DNA from: Pyrinomonadaceae bacterium
GTDB lineage: Bacteria; Acidobacteriota; Blastocatellia; Pyrinomonadales; Pyrinomonadaceae
Assembly (NCBI GenBank): GCA_022843305.1
Contig: JALHNX010000001.1
Location: 1 to 64,000 of the forward strand
Length of the DNA: 64,000 nt
Reading direction: 5' to 3'
How positions within the stretch are numbered: position 1 is the stretch's first letter; each line of letters begins with the position of its first letter. This document shows, piece by piece, positions 55,123 to 64,000 of this stretch. The notes under the pieces are model-generated. The model had not been told where the DNA came from. It was given only the letters and a program-made list of their open reading frames with translations, and did not search any database. A program made the translations under genes and the position numbers.

Positions 55123-57267
55123 ATGCTGTTGCTAAAAAAACAAAAGAAGAATTCGGATGGAAAAAGTTTTGCGAATGCCGAAACAAATTCGGAAATGCGC
55201 GAACCGTTTGCAGACGTTCCGCAAAACGCGGCGCGGCATTTCGATTTGTATTTTTTGGCGGCGGCGGCGCAGCTGACAAGGCGATTGATGGCGATTTTCG
55301 GCACACGAGAAGCGATATTTGCCGAATTTCCTTTTTTGCAGGCATATGACGAACGCCTGGCGGGACGCGAACCCGACGATCTGGCAGACGAAAAGGCTTC
55401 GGATTGGTGGCGGAAAAATCTGCTCGCGTGGGAAAAAAACTGCGAAACGCATCTGCCGCTGCGCGATTTGCGCGAAAAATTCGATCTCGATTTTTCAAAT
55501 ATTATTTTGCTGGTCAGCCTCGGTCTAATCGAGGAAGATGCCCGATTCGGCGCGATTTTTGAAGCACTGAACGAGTTTTCGACCGAAAAACGTTTGACTT
55601 ACGGAACGCTCAATTTTTGGCAAAAGGAAGAAAATAATGAAAAATCGGCGCAAACTGAGGTTTCCGAACTGCTGAATTTAGGATTGATTCAATTCGGAAA
55701 CACCGAACACCCGCGTTCCGAATGGACAATCGCGGTCGCGCCGCTTTTGTGGGATGTTTTGCGCGGCGAACAGCGGTTTTTGCAGTCCGACTGGCTGAAA
55801 TTTACGGCTTCTGAAAATTTGATCGCGGCGGAAGATTTGATAATTTCCGAAAATCTGAAACAGGAAATCGCCGTTTTGCCGGAACTTTTCGAGCGCGGTG
55901 CGATTCAAACCGTGATCGTTCGGGGCGCACATCGCAACAGCCGCAAAACGATTCTTGGCGCACTGGCGAAATCGCTCGGGTTGGGTTTGCTTGAAATAAA
56001 AAATACCGAGATAAAAAATGACGAACGTTGGAGAATAATCAATACTTTAGCCGTTTTATTTCGGGCGATGCCGGTTTTTTCATTGGAAGCCGCGCCGGGC
56101 GAAACGGTCGAATTTCCGCCGCTTCCCGGTTCGGTCAAAGCCCTTGGAATAACGCTCGGAAAACAAGGCGGAATCGGCGGCGAAGCGGTCGAAAAAGCCG
56201 TTACTTTGACCGTCAATTTACCCGAAGAAAACGAACGGCGCGCACATTGGCGCGATTGTCTGGGCGAAACGGAATCGGACGAAATTAACGAAATCAGCGA
56301 GCGTTTTCGGCTTTCGGGCGGAAATATCCGCCGCGCCGCAAAACTTGCCGCGTCATATTCGGCTTTGGCAAACCGTCAGAAAGTTTCATTACCGGATGTT
56401 CAGCAAGCGGCACGCGCGCTTAACCGGCAGGCGCTTGACACGTTGGCGATTTATCTCGAACCGCTCGACGCGGACTGGAGTTTTTTGGCGGTCAGAGAAG
56501 AAACTTTGAGCGATTTGCGCCAGCTCGAAGGACGTTGCCGGATTCGTGAAAATCTGCGAAATTATGTCGGGAAAGGCTTGCGCGGACAGCTTCAGACAGG
56601 CGTTCGCGCCCTTTTCAACGGCGGCAGCGGGACGGGCAAAACCTTTGCGGCGCGTCTGCTTGCCGCCGCTTTGCAAAAGGATATTTACCGGCTCGATCTT
56701 TCGACGATTGTTAATAAATACATCGGCGAAACCGAAAAAAATCTGGCGCGGGTATTTGCGTTTGTCGAAGAACTGGACGTGATTTTACTGCTCGACGAAG
56801 GCGACGCATTACTCACACAGCGCACCGGCGTAACGAGCGCGAACGATCGTTACGCAAATCTCGAAACCAATTATTTACTGCAAAGGCTCGAATCGTTTGA
56901 AGGAATTTTGATCGTTACGACCAACGCCGGCGACCGCATTGACACGGCATTTCAGCGGCGGATGGACACGGTTATCGAATTTGCCGCGCCCGAAGCCGCC
57001 GAGCGAAGACAAATCTGGCAGCTTCATCTGCCGGAAAATCACGGTATTTCCGATGTTTTTTCGGAAGAAATTATCCAACGATGTCAATTGACGGGCGGAC
57101 AAATCCGCAATGTCGCCCTGCACGCGGCATCGCTCGCGCTCGGTGAGAAAAAATCTTTGAGTGCCGTCCATATCGAATCGGCGGTGCGCCGCGAATACCG
57201 GAAAATCGGCGCAATTTGCCCGCTGCGCGAGAAAACCGAAAATTTTTCAAATACCGACCGGTGGTAA
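55123..57267 (+). CDS. AAA+ ATPase, CDC48-type (Pvc15-like)
   Basis: Walker A LFNGGSGTGKTFAARLLA, Walker B ILLLDEGDALL, sensor/Arg-finger region TNAGDRIDTAFQRRMDTVIEF. Confidence 0.95.
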   Translation: MLLLKKQKKNSDGKSFANAETNSEMREPFADVPQNAARHFDLYFLAAAAQLTRRLMAIFGTREAIFAEFPFLQAYDERLAGREPDDLADEKASDWWRKNLLAWEKNCETHLPLRDLREKFDLDFSNIILLVSLGLIEEDARFGAIFEALNEFSTEKRLTYGTLNFWQKEENNEKSAQTEVSELLNLGLIQFGNTEHPRSEWTIAVAPLLWDVLRGEQRFLQSDWLKFTASENLIAAEDLIISENLKQEIAVLPELFERGAIQTVIVRGAHRNSRKTILGALAKSLGLGLLEIKNTEIKNDERWRIINTLAVLFRAMPVFSLEAAPGETVEFPPLPGSVKALGITLGKQGGIGGEAVEKAVTLTVNLPEENERRAHWRDCLGETESDEINEISERFRLSGGNIRRAAKLAASYSALANRQKVSLPDVQQAARALNRQALDTLAIYLEPLDADWSFLAVREETLSDLRQLEGRCRIRENLRNYVGKGLRGQLQTGVRALFNGGSGTGKTFAARLLAAALQKDIYRLDLSTIVNKYIGETEKNLARVFAFVEELDVILLLDEGDALLTQRTGVTSANDRYANLETNYLLQRLESFEGILIVTTNAGDRIDTAFQRRMDTVIEFAAPEAAERRQIWQLHLPENHGISDVFSEEIIQRCQLTGGQIRNVALHAASLALGEKKSLSAVHIESAVRREYRKIGAICPLREKTENFSNTDRW

Positions 57268-57273
57268 AAAAGA

Positions 57274-60200
57274 ATGTCCGTTGCCGTTCGCACAAAACGC
57301 GTTACCCCAAAGCCTGCAAATCCGCAGCTTGACCCGCGTTTTAAAAATGTCAGGAATAAAGTCGGGCAAAAAGCGGCGCAGTTAAAAAAACACCCGCCCG
57401 CAAAATTAAAAGCAAACGAAGCCGCCAAAGCCGCGAAAGGTCCGCCGAACCAAATAAAGGCAGCCGCCCGGGAAAAACAAGCCGATTTGATGAAGGACGC
57501 GGAAGCCGGAAAAGTTCAGCCTGACAGCTTCAAAGCTCTGCTTTTGGCTGAAATCGAAAAGGTTATGCCCAAAAAACTTGATGACGCGGACAAGTTTATG
57601 GAAGGCGGTAAAGAGGAGCAAATGAAAGGCTCTGTTTCGGGCAAGGTTAACGAGCAGAAAGGCAATGCCGAAAAGCAAATTAAAACTACTGCCAAAGCCC
57701 CGCCGAACACGGCGGGCATCAAGGAAAAAGAAGAGGAAAAAATTCCACCCGATCCGGCAACTCCGACTCCGACGATGAATGCCGCTGAAGGAATGCCCGT
57801 TCCGCGAACCGAAGCGGAAGTTTCGCAGGCACAAAGCAAGCGCGATGCCGACCAGCAATTTAAGGACGCGCAAATCACCACCCCGCAGTTAAAAAAAGCA
57901 AAAGACCCGCGTTTTACCGCCGTTTTGGATGCTAAAAAAGAAGTTGAAACCGTCGCTGACGCTTCGCCCGCTAAATACCGCGCCAAGGAAAAAATTCTTC
58001 TCGCCCAAACTTCCGCCAAAGTTCAAAGCGATAGCCGCCGCGGTCTGACCGCGTTTGTATCGGTAAAAATAAAATCCGGCGCGGCGGTCAAATCGCGCCA
58101 ACTCGCCGCCAAAGCCAAAGACGAAAAGGCGCGAAAAGAAGTTGCCGACAACATTGAGAGGATGTATAACACGACTAAAATGAAGGTCGAGAGACATCTG
58201 ACGGCGATGGAAGAAACCGTTTTTTCAACTTTCAATAATGGCGCGGCTCAAGCCATCGCCCAAATGAAATCCAATTCCAAACGCGATATTGACGAGTTTA
58301 ACGACGACCGATACAGTGGCATTTCCGGCAAATTGCAATGGCTTGACGATCTCTTTAGTGATACTCCGCAGGGAATTATAGACATTATCAATCGACATCT
58401 GACGCTCTTTAAAACCGTGATGAACACGCTTGTCGAGCGTGTTGCCGCTTTAGTTGAGACACATCTCAAAATGGCAAAGGACGAAATTGATAATGGACAA
58501 GCCGAAATAAAAAATTATGTTTCGACCTTAAAAGACAAAACCTTACAGGAAGTCGGGAAAGCCGCCGAAAAGGAAGTTGCCGGACGATTCGACGAAATGC
58601 GTGCCGGGGTCGAAGAACGTAAAAACGCAATGGCGCAGAAATTGGCGGAAAGCTATAAAGCGGCGATTGACAAAGGCAACGCCATTGCGTCCGAACTCGA
58701 AGCCGAAAACGCCGGCGCGGCTTACAAATTGGCGAAGAAGATTGCCGAAATCGCCAAGCTCATCCTCGATTTCAAAGATAAGCTGGTTGCCATTCTGAAA
58801 AAAGCCGTGAGCGTTATTTTAGACATTCTTTCCGACCCGATAGGCTTTTTCGGAAATCTGTTGGATGCTCTCAGGGAAGGTTTTTCGTTGTTCAGAAAAA
58901 ACTTCGCCAATAATTTCAAAACAGCCGTTGCCGGTTGGCTTTTGAGTTCATTGGGAAGTGTCGGATTTCAATTACCGAAAGATTTATCGCCGGGTTCAAT
59001 TGTCAAATTGGCGATGGGCATTGCCGGTTTGACCTACGAACGTCTGCGCGCTAAAGCCGCAAAGCTGATTGGCGAGCGCAATGTCGCGTTGCTCGAAAAG
59101 GCTTCCGAATTCGTAAAATCACTATTCACGAGCAGTCCCGATGAACTCTGGGCAAAGGTTAAAGCAGACCTCGGCAACCTGCAGGATAATGTCCTTGCCG
59201 AAATTAAGAGTTGGCTCGTAAAAAGCCTCGTCGAAGCCGGAATCAAAAAACTCCTCTCAATGGTTGTTCCCGGTGCGGGATTTGTGCAGGCGGCACTCGC
59301 AATTTACAAACTAATCGTTTTTCTCATCGAACGCGCCAAGCAAATCGCGCAATTTATCAGTTCGGTTGTTGATTCGGTTGCCGATATTGTCAAAGGCAAC
59401 ATCAGTGCCGCCGCCAAACGCATCGAACAAGCTTTGATTCAGGCTCTCTCGTTAATTATTGATCTTTTGGCACGATTGCTTAGTTTGGGCGGCATCGCCG
59501 AAACCATCAAATCTATCATCAAGAAGGTGAAAGACCCGGTTGAGAAAGCGATTAACATAGTCCTTGCTAAGATTGTCCAGACTTTTAGGAAATTATTCGG
59601 TAAATCGACCGGAAAAGACAAAAAAGATGATAAGCCGGATGAAAGAACGGATAAACAGAAGAAAGCAGATCTTCATAGTGCCGTTAGTGATGCAAAAAAA
59701 GTCATGGAAAACGAAGATGCTACTCCGAGTACTGTTCAAGACAAACTACCTGCAATACAAAATAAATATAAGCTTACTTCTCTTGCCCTAATTGAAGACA
59801 AAAACAGTTATTTCCACGTTAAAGCGAAAATCAATCCCGAAGAGGATAGTGAAAAAATAGAACTGGCAAAATATGACCCTCTTTTCACAGCTTATGCAGA
59901 CATCACAACGATGAAATTGAAGCCGGAGTTTCAAGTTGATGAGAAAATACGTGATAGATTTTATAAGAAAAGGTATCGTAAAGAGATGAGGAAGAAAGTG
60001 TTAGAAAATGCGGCTGCAACCCTTGTCGTAAAACCGCCTCCTGACACACCTTATCCCTGTCAAAATACCAATGCTAAAGGACCTAAACATAAGCCTTTTG
60101 TAACAGAAGAGGAAGCTACTATGGATCACTTTGATATGGCAGTATTTGAACACTGGAACAATCTCGGAAATAATCTGACGCAAAAAGAGCGCGGTGATTG

Positions 60201-60327
60201 GTTCGATGATCCCAGTGTTTTAAGAGTATTTTGCGAATCCTGTAATAAGTCTAAGAATAAAGGTAAGTTTAATTTCGACGTTAAATTAGGTTTTCGAGGT
60301 CCAAAGCCTAGAAAGAAAAAAACATAG
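57274..60327 (+). CDS. Large helical carrier/effector protein with C-terminal HNH-nuclease-like toxin domain
   Basis: Conserved eCIS cargo-type central block (FGNLLDALREGFSLFRKNFANNFKTAVAGWLLSSLGSVGFQLPKDLSPGSIVKLAMGIAGLTYERLRAKAAKLIG...); C-terminus TMDHFDMAVFEHWNNL...LRVFCESCNKSKNKGK, HNH-like D-H...C..CN..K. Confidence 0.75.
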   Translation: MSVAVRTKRVTPKPANPQLDPRFKNVRNKVGQKAAQLKKHPPAKLKANEAAKAAKGPPNQIKAAAREKQADLMKDAEAGKVQPDSFKALLLAEIEKVMPKKLDDADKFMEGGKEEQMKGSVSGKVNEQKGNAEKQIKTTAKAPPNTAGIKEKEEEKIPPDPATPTPTMNAAEGMPVPRTEAEVSQAQSKRDADQQFKDAQITTPQLKKAKDPRFTAVLDAKKEVETVADASPAKYRAKEKILLAQTSAKVQSDSRRGLTAFVSVKIKSGAAVKSRQLAAKAKDEKARKEVADNIERMYNTTKMKVERHLTAMEETVFSTFNNGAAQAIAQMKSNSKRDIDEFNDDRYSGISGKLQWLDDLFSDTPQGIIDIINRHLTLFKTVMNTLVERVAALVETHLKMAKDEIDNGQAEIKNYVSTLKDKTLQEVGKAAEKEVAGRFDEMRAGVEERKNAMAQKLAESYKAAIDKGNAIASELEAENAGAAYKLAKKIAEIAKLILDFKDKLVAILKKAVSVILDILSDPIGFFGNLLDALREGFSLFRKNFANNFKTAVAGWLLSSLGSVGFQLPKDLSPGSIVKLAMGIAGLTYERLRAKAAKLIGERNVALLEKASEFVKSLFTSSPDELWAKVKADLGNLQDNVLAEIKSWLVKSLVEAGIKKLLSMVVPGAGFVQAALAIYKLIVFLIERAKQIAQFISSVVDSVADIVKGNISAAAKRIEQALIQALSLIIDLLARLLSLGGIAETIKSIIKKVKDPVEKAINIVLAKIVQTFRKLFGKSTGKDKKDDKPDERTDKQKKADLHSAVSDAKKVMENEDATPSTVQDKLPAIQNKYKLTSLALIEDKNSYFHVKAKINPEEDSEKIELAKYDPLFTAYADITTMKLKPEFQVDEKIRDRFYKKRYRKEMRKKVLENAAATLVVKPPPDTPYPCQNTNAKGPKHKPFVTEEEATMDHFDMAVFEHWNNLGNNLTQKERGDWFDDPSVLRVFCESCNKSKNKGKFNFDVKLGFRGPKPRKKKT

Positions 60328-60336
60328 GAGAAAAAT

Positions 60337-61035
60337 ATGGAAACTTATTTTCTTTGGAATCTTTCGGTCAATGAAACGGCAAAGACAGTATCATTCTTTG
60401 CCACGCAAGCAAATATTCAGAGAATCAAGCGAGGCACAAAAGAAATGATTGAAAATATGCTTGCCAATTTAGGTATAAAAGACGCTTCTTTTGAAACATG
60501 GGAGATAAACCGCTTCATTACAAATTATATGACCGCTGACTGGGAGAGTGATGATTGGGAGGATTCGTGGACGGAAACGTGGGAGATAATTGTTCAGCTA
60601 ACCACCTCTATCAAAGTTAAAAAAATTCCCGATTACCCGATAGGAACTTGGGAAACAGATTCAACTTGGAGCAGTAAAGACAGTGTATTCCCTGTTGAAT
60701 GTGTTATTGTCGCAGATTTTGAGAACGAAGAAGGAGTTAAACAGGTTAAAGCCTTTATTGAAAATCTTCAAGGCACTTCAAAACGAAACAACTCGATTGA
60801 CGGAGAAAAAATTTCAGCTTCAGGTCTTGGAGAAGAAAGTTTAGAAAACATCAGACAAGAATTATTAAAACCGGGACGGCGCTTGCCGACGATTCGGCAA
60901 CAGCGCGGTTATCCTAATCAATTGCTCATTTCGTTAGGAGAAGTTGATGAAACATTCTGGGACACTGACGAAAATTTCATTGAGGCTGTAACCGACCTTT
61001 GTGAATTTTTCGGGGGAGTAACAACAAGGGACTAA
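60337..61035 (+). CDS. Candidate immunity protein for the adjacent HNH-like toxin
   Basis: ATG 9 nt after the toxin stop; small, acidic, no signal peptide, unknown family; same lowered GC as the toxin C-terminus. Confidence 0.5.
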   Translation: METYFLWNLSVNETAKTVSFFATQANIQRIKRGTKEMIENMLANLGIKDASFETWEINRFITNYMTADWESDDWEDSWTETWEIIVQLTTSIKVKKIPDYPIGTWETDSTWSSKDSVFPVECVIVADFENEEGVKQVKAFIENLQGTSKRNNSIDGEKISASGLGEESLENIRQELLKPGRRLPTIRQQRGYPNQLLISLGEVDETFWDTDENFIEAVTDLCEFFGGVTTRD

Positions 61036-61061
61036 TTTCGGAGTCTTATTAAAAAAGAAAA

Positions 61062-62696
61062 ATGAACTTGCTCACATACTTTCACGACATTCATCAAAGC
61101 GAAATAATCGTCGTCTGCGGTTGCGGCGAATCTTTGAATGAATTAGAAAATCCCGAAAACTTTATCACCATCGGTGTCAATGATGTCGGGCGCAAGTTTC
61201 AGCCGAATTATTTGGTGGTGGTTAATCCGCGCAATCAATTTTCGGGCGACCGTTTTAATTATGTTGAAAATTCACGCGCCGAATATCTTTTTACGCAGTT
61301 GGATTTGGGTGTTAAGCATCCGAACATCATTCGGTTTCACCTCGGAACTTTTGGCGGGACGGATTTTTCTAACCCGAATGTTTTGCATTACACGAACAAT
61401 TCGCCGTATATCGCGCTTTGTCTGGCGATTCTGATGGGGGCGAAACGCATCGGGCTGATTGGGGTTGATTTTACCGACAATCATTTTTTTGCCGAAACCG
61501 GCAAGCATCCGCTTGCGCCGCAGTTTGATTCGATAAACGGGCAGTATTGCCGTCTGGCTGAAGCGGCAAACGCGCTCGGCATCAAGATTTTTAATCTCAG
61601 CCGAATCAGTCGTTTGACGGCTTTTCCGAAAATTTCGGTTGACGAATTTGCCGAAGCTAAACCGTCCGCAAAGGCAGGATTTTATGATCCTATCCGTGCC
61701 GAAAAAACGTCTGCGCTCAAGATTGTTTCTTACGCGACAACGCCGGTAGCGGGAGTTCCGGCGATTTTGGCGCGGTGCGTCAATAATCAAACGGAACATT
61801 CGGCGCGCTGTGTTTGGGCGACAAACAGTTACGGCAACGGCGTGAGCTTTGCGGGCGATGTCGAATGGCAAAATCAGCCGCAGTCAGCCGAAAATTTGCT
61901 CGCCGATGCCGATTTGGTAATCGTTCATAACGGCAAAGTCGCGCCCGAACACGAAAAGCTGTTCAGGGATAAGGCAATCGTCACGATGGCACATAATTAT
62001 CTGTGGAATGTTGACGAGCGGTTTGTCAGGCAAGGTTTTACAGGCGTGGTGGTCGGGCAGTATCAGGCTGTTTTGGATGAATTTTGTGATTGGTCGGTCG
62101 TGCCGAATCCGGTGCCGTTTTGGGAAGCCGAATTTAAACCTGAAAATAAGGGCGAACAAATCACGATTTGCTATACGCCTGCGGGCAAACACGAAAAATA
62201 TCCGCCGAATCATCGGCTTTACTGGCATTCAAAAGGTTACGAAACAACCGTCGGAGTATTGGAAAAACTCGCCAAACAATTTCCCGTCAAGCTCGAAATT
62301 ATCCGAAACCGGCAAATTTCGCACGCCGAATCGCTGGCGATGAAACGCCGTTCGCACATCGTGATTGATGAATGTGTAACGGGCAGTTATCACCGCAACA
62401 GTCTGGAAGGTTTGGCGTGCGGCGCGGTTGTCGTCAACGGTTTGGGAATTTTACCGAAAGTCGGCGACGTTTTGCGATTTTGCGCCGCAGATTCGGCGGA
62501 AATTCCTTTTGTTTCGGCGACGCTCGAAAATCTCGAAGAAGTTTTAAGGGATTTGATTGAAAGCGGACGCGAAAATCTTGTCAAAAAAGGCGCGGAAAAC
62601 CGCGTTTGGCTTGAAAATAACTGGAAATTCGCGCACCAGTGGGAAAAGTTTTGGATTCCGGCGATTGAAAAATCATTTCATAAAGTTAGCCGATAA
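61062..62696 (+). CDS. Two-domain glycosyltransferase-like protein (DUF115/CST-like N-terminus + GT1-like C-terminus)
   Basis: IIVVCGCGESLNELENPENFITIGVNDVGRKFQPNYLVVVNPRNQF; ALCLAILMGAKRIGLIGVDFTDNHFF; C-terminal HIVIDECVTGSYHRNSLEGLACGAVVVNG. Confidence 0.6.
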   Translation: MNLLTYFHDIHQSEIIVVCGCGESLNELENPENFITIGVNDVGRKFQPNYLVVVNPRNQFSGDRFNYVENSRAEYLFTQLDLGVKHPNIIRFHLGTFGGTDFSNPNVLHYTNNSPYIALCLAILMGAKRIGLIGVDFTDNHFFAETGKHPLAPQFDSINGQYCRLAEAANALGIKIFNLSRISRLTAFPKISVDEFAEAKPSAKAGFYDPIRAEKTSALKIVSYATTPVAGVPAILARCVNNQTEHSARCVWATNSYGNGVSFAGDVEWQNQPQSAENLLADADLVIVHNGKVAPEHEKLFRDKAIVTMAHNYLWNVDERFVRQGFTGVVVGQYQAVLDEFCDWSVVPNPVPFWEAEFKPENKGEQITICYTPAGKHEKYPPNHRLYWHSKGYETTVGVLEKLAKQFPVKLEIIRNRQISHAESLAMKRRSHIVIDECVTGSYHRNSLEGLACGAVVVNGLGILPKVGDVLRFCAADSAEIPFVSATLENLEEVLRDLIESGRENLVKKGAENRVWLENNWKFAHQWEKFWIPAIEKSFHKVSR

Positions 62697-62741
62697 AAGC
62701 CCCGGACTTTGGCTGATTTCGGATGTTTTCAAACTCGTCGG

Positions 62742-63815
62742 CTAATTATTCGCTTCCTGTTCGCGTTTCTTTTTTCGTTGTTCTTCAAGCCAGATTTGAT
62801 ACGCCGCTTTTCCGCGTTCAAATTCGGCGGCTGAGGCGTAAAAATTGTGCGAACCGTCGTTTCTTTCGACGTTTAAAACGTAAAACAAAAAGTCGGTTTG
62901 TGACGGATTGAGCGCGGCTTCGAGCGCCGATTCGCTGACGCTTGAAATCGGTCCGGGCGGAATGCCCGCAAATTTTCGTGTGTTGTAAGGTGAATTCGCT
63001 TCGAGATCGCTTTTGTGAATCGTGCCGTCCCAGCGGTTTTCCATTTTGGCGACATAGACGGCAGTTTGGTCAATTCCGAGTGCCATTCCGCGGCTCAGAC
63101 GGTTGTAAATGACCGACGCGACGATCACGCGTTCTTCGTCATATTTCGATTCGGTTTCGATCAGGCTGGCGATAGTCACGATTTCCTGCGGCGTTCTGCC
63201 GAGCGATTTCGCTTTGTCGCTCCATTCCGGTTTCCAGACTTTGCGGAATTGCTCGACCATTTTTTTTATCACTTCCGGCGGTTTCGTGCCGATTGGAAAA
63301 CTGTAAGTGCTTGGATACATATAACCTTCGAGGTTTTTCGCAGTCGGCGCAATGTCTTTTATCAAGCTCGTGTCATTCATCAAAGCCAAAACCTCTTTTT
63401 CGTCGGTCGGCGGATTAGTCGGAAATTTTTCTGACAAACGTTTGGCAATGTCGAAACGCGTAAAGCCTTCGGGAATCGTTACTTTTATCGTGCGTTCCTC
63501 GCCTTTTTCGAGTTCGCGTAAAACCTGCAAAGGCGAAATCGGCGAACTGAATTGATAATCGCCCGCCTGCAATTTGCTCGGGTCGCCGAATGTTCTGAGA
63601 TAAATCAAAGTCGGCAGAGAATCTTTGATAACGCCTTCCGCCGCGAGCTTATCAACGATCTCGGTCGGGTTCGAGCCTTTCGGAATGACGATAAATTGAT
63701 TTGATTTATCGTGTGGCTGCGGTTTGCTGACCGATGTGTAAATCCAATACGAAACGCCGCCGAGCGCGGCAGCTGAGAAAATAAAAAGTATGAAAAGAAT
63801 TTTGACAAATTTCAT
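62742..63815 (-). CDS. mltG: Endolytic transglycosylase MltG
   Basis: N-terminal TM; IPEGFTRFDIAKRL; VTIASLIETESKYDEERVIVASVIYNRLSRGMALGIDQTAVY; IPPGPISSVSESALEAALNPSQTDFLFYVLN. Confidence 0.95.
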   Translation of the reverse strand: MKFVKILFILFIFSAAALGGVSYWIYTSVSKPQPHDKSNQFIVIPKGSNPTEIVDKLAAEGVIKDSLPTLIYLRTFGDPSKLQAGDYQFSSPISPLQVLRELEKGEERTIKVTIPEGFTRFDIAKRLSEKFPTNPPTDEKEVLALMNDTSLIKDIAPTAKNLEGYMYPSTYSFPIGTKPPEVIKKMVEQFRKVWKPEWSDKAKSLGRTPQEIVTIASLIETESKYDEERVIVASVIYNRLSRGMALGIDQTAVYVAKMENRWDGTIHKSDLEANSPYNTRKFAGIPPGPISSVSESALEAALNPSQTDFLFYVLNVERNDGSHNFYASAAEFERGKAAYQIWLEEQRKKKREQEANN

Positions 63816-63888
63816 TGCGAAAAAAGTTTAACAGAAAAAATATATTTGATGCCAGATGCGGATGTTAGAATGCTTTAAGTAAAATTTT

Positions 63889-64000
63889 ATGAAAAGAATT
63901 TTTGTCGCCTTTGATATTTCCGATGAAGCACGGCGCAAGGTTTCGGGTTATATCGAAACTTTGCGCCGTGAATTCCGCCAAATTCGCATCGGTTGGGAAC
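63889..64000 (+). CDS. thpR: RNA 2',3'-cyclic phosphodiesterase (2'-5' ligase family), truncated by window edge
   Basis: MKRIFVAFDISDEARRKVSGYIETLRREFRQIRIGWE, ThpR N-terminus; runs off the window. Confidence 0.8.
   Translation, partial: MKRIFVAFDISDEARRKVSGYIETLRREFRQIRIGWE

Noticed and set aside
30592-57267. Prophage
   Set aside because: Only tail-type modules are present; no capsid, portal, terminase, integrase, lysis or replication genes in the block, and the DUF4255, CDC48-type ATPase and LysM tube proteins fit an eCIS better.
30592-57267. Canonical type VI secretion system
   Set aside because: No TssJ/L/M membrane complex, ClpV or TssB/TssC-type two-gene sheath; the sheath is one long polypeptide and the ATPase is CDC48-like.
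57274-60327. DUF4157/HExxH metallopeptidase cargo
   Set aside because: No HExxH motif was found on reading the translation; the recognisable enzymatic signature is HNH-like at the C-terminus.

Overview
The window is chromosomal bacterial DNA, probably from an Acidobacteriota-like organism (lineage inferred from gene content, not tested). The left half (1-30.3 kb) is housekeeping and envelope genes: an ABC exporter, a CrtC/AttH-like protein, DinB, three tandem zinc-ribbon paralogs, gamma-glutamyltransferase, a C25 (gingipain-like) protease, and a block of FHA, Ser/Thr kinase, minor pilins, FHA, PBP, RodA/FtsW and PP2C. It continues with TrmH, tRNA-Arg(CCG) overlapped by a PD-(D/E)XK-like ORF, two cyclophilins, Dtd and a HAD hydrolase. 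The main feature is one co-directional cluster of about 30 kb (30.6-61.0 kb) encoding a phage-tail-like contractile injection system (eCIS/PVC/Afp type). It has a DUF4255 cap, two sheaths (one of 1012 aa), two tubes, a LysM tube/baseplate protein, a short DUF5908-like ORF missing from the ORF track, gpD- and gp5-like spike parts on separate genes, gp25, baseplate J, a tail-I fusion, fibre-like proteins, several unknown proteins and a CDC48-type AAA+ ATPase. It ends in a large helical carrier protein with an HNH-nuclease-like C-terminus, followed by a small candidate immunity gene. No capsid, terminase, portal, integrase or T6SS membrane-complex genes are visible. The window also holds a 264-bp MITE-like element with perfect 20-bp TIRs and a 10-bp target duplication, many intergenic inverted repeats, and heptamer-repeat hairpins, four of which lie inside the injection-system operon.
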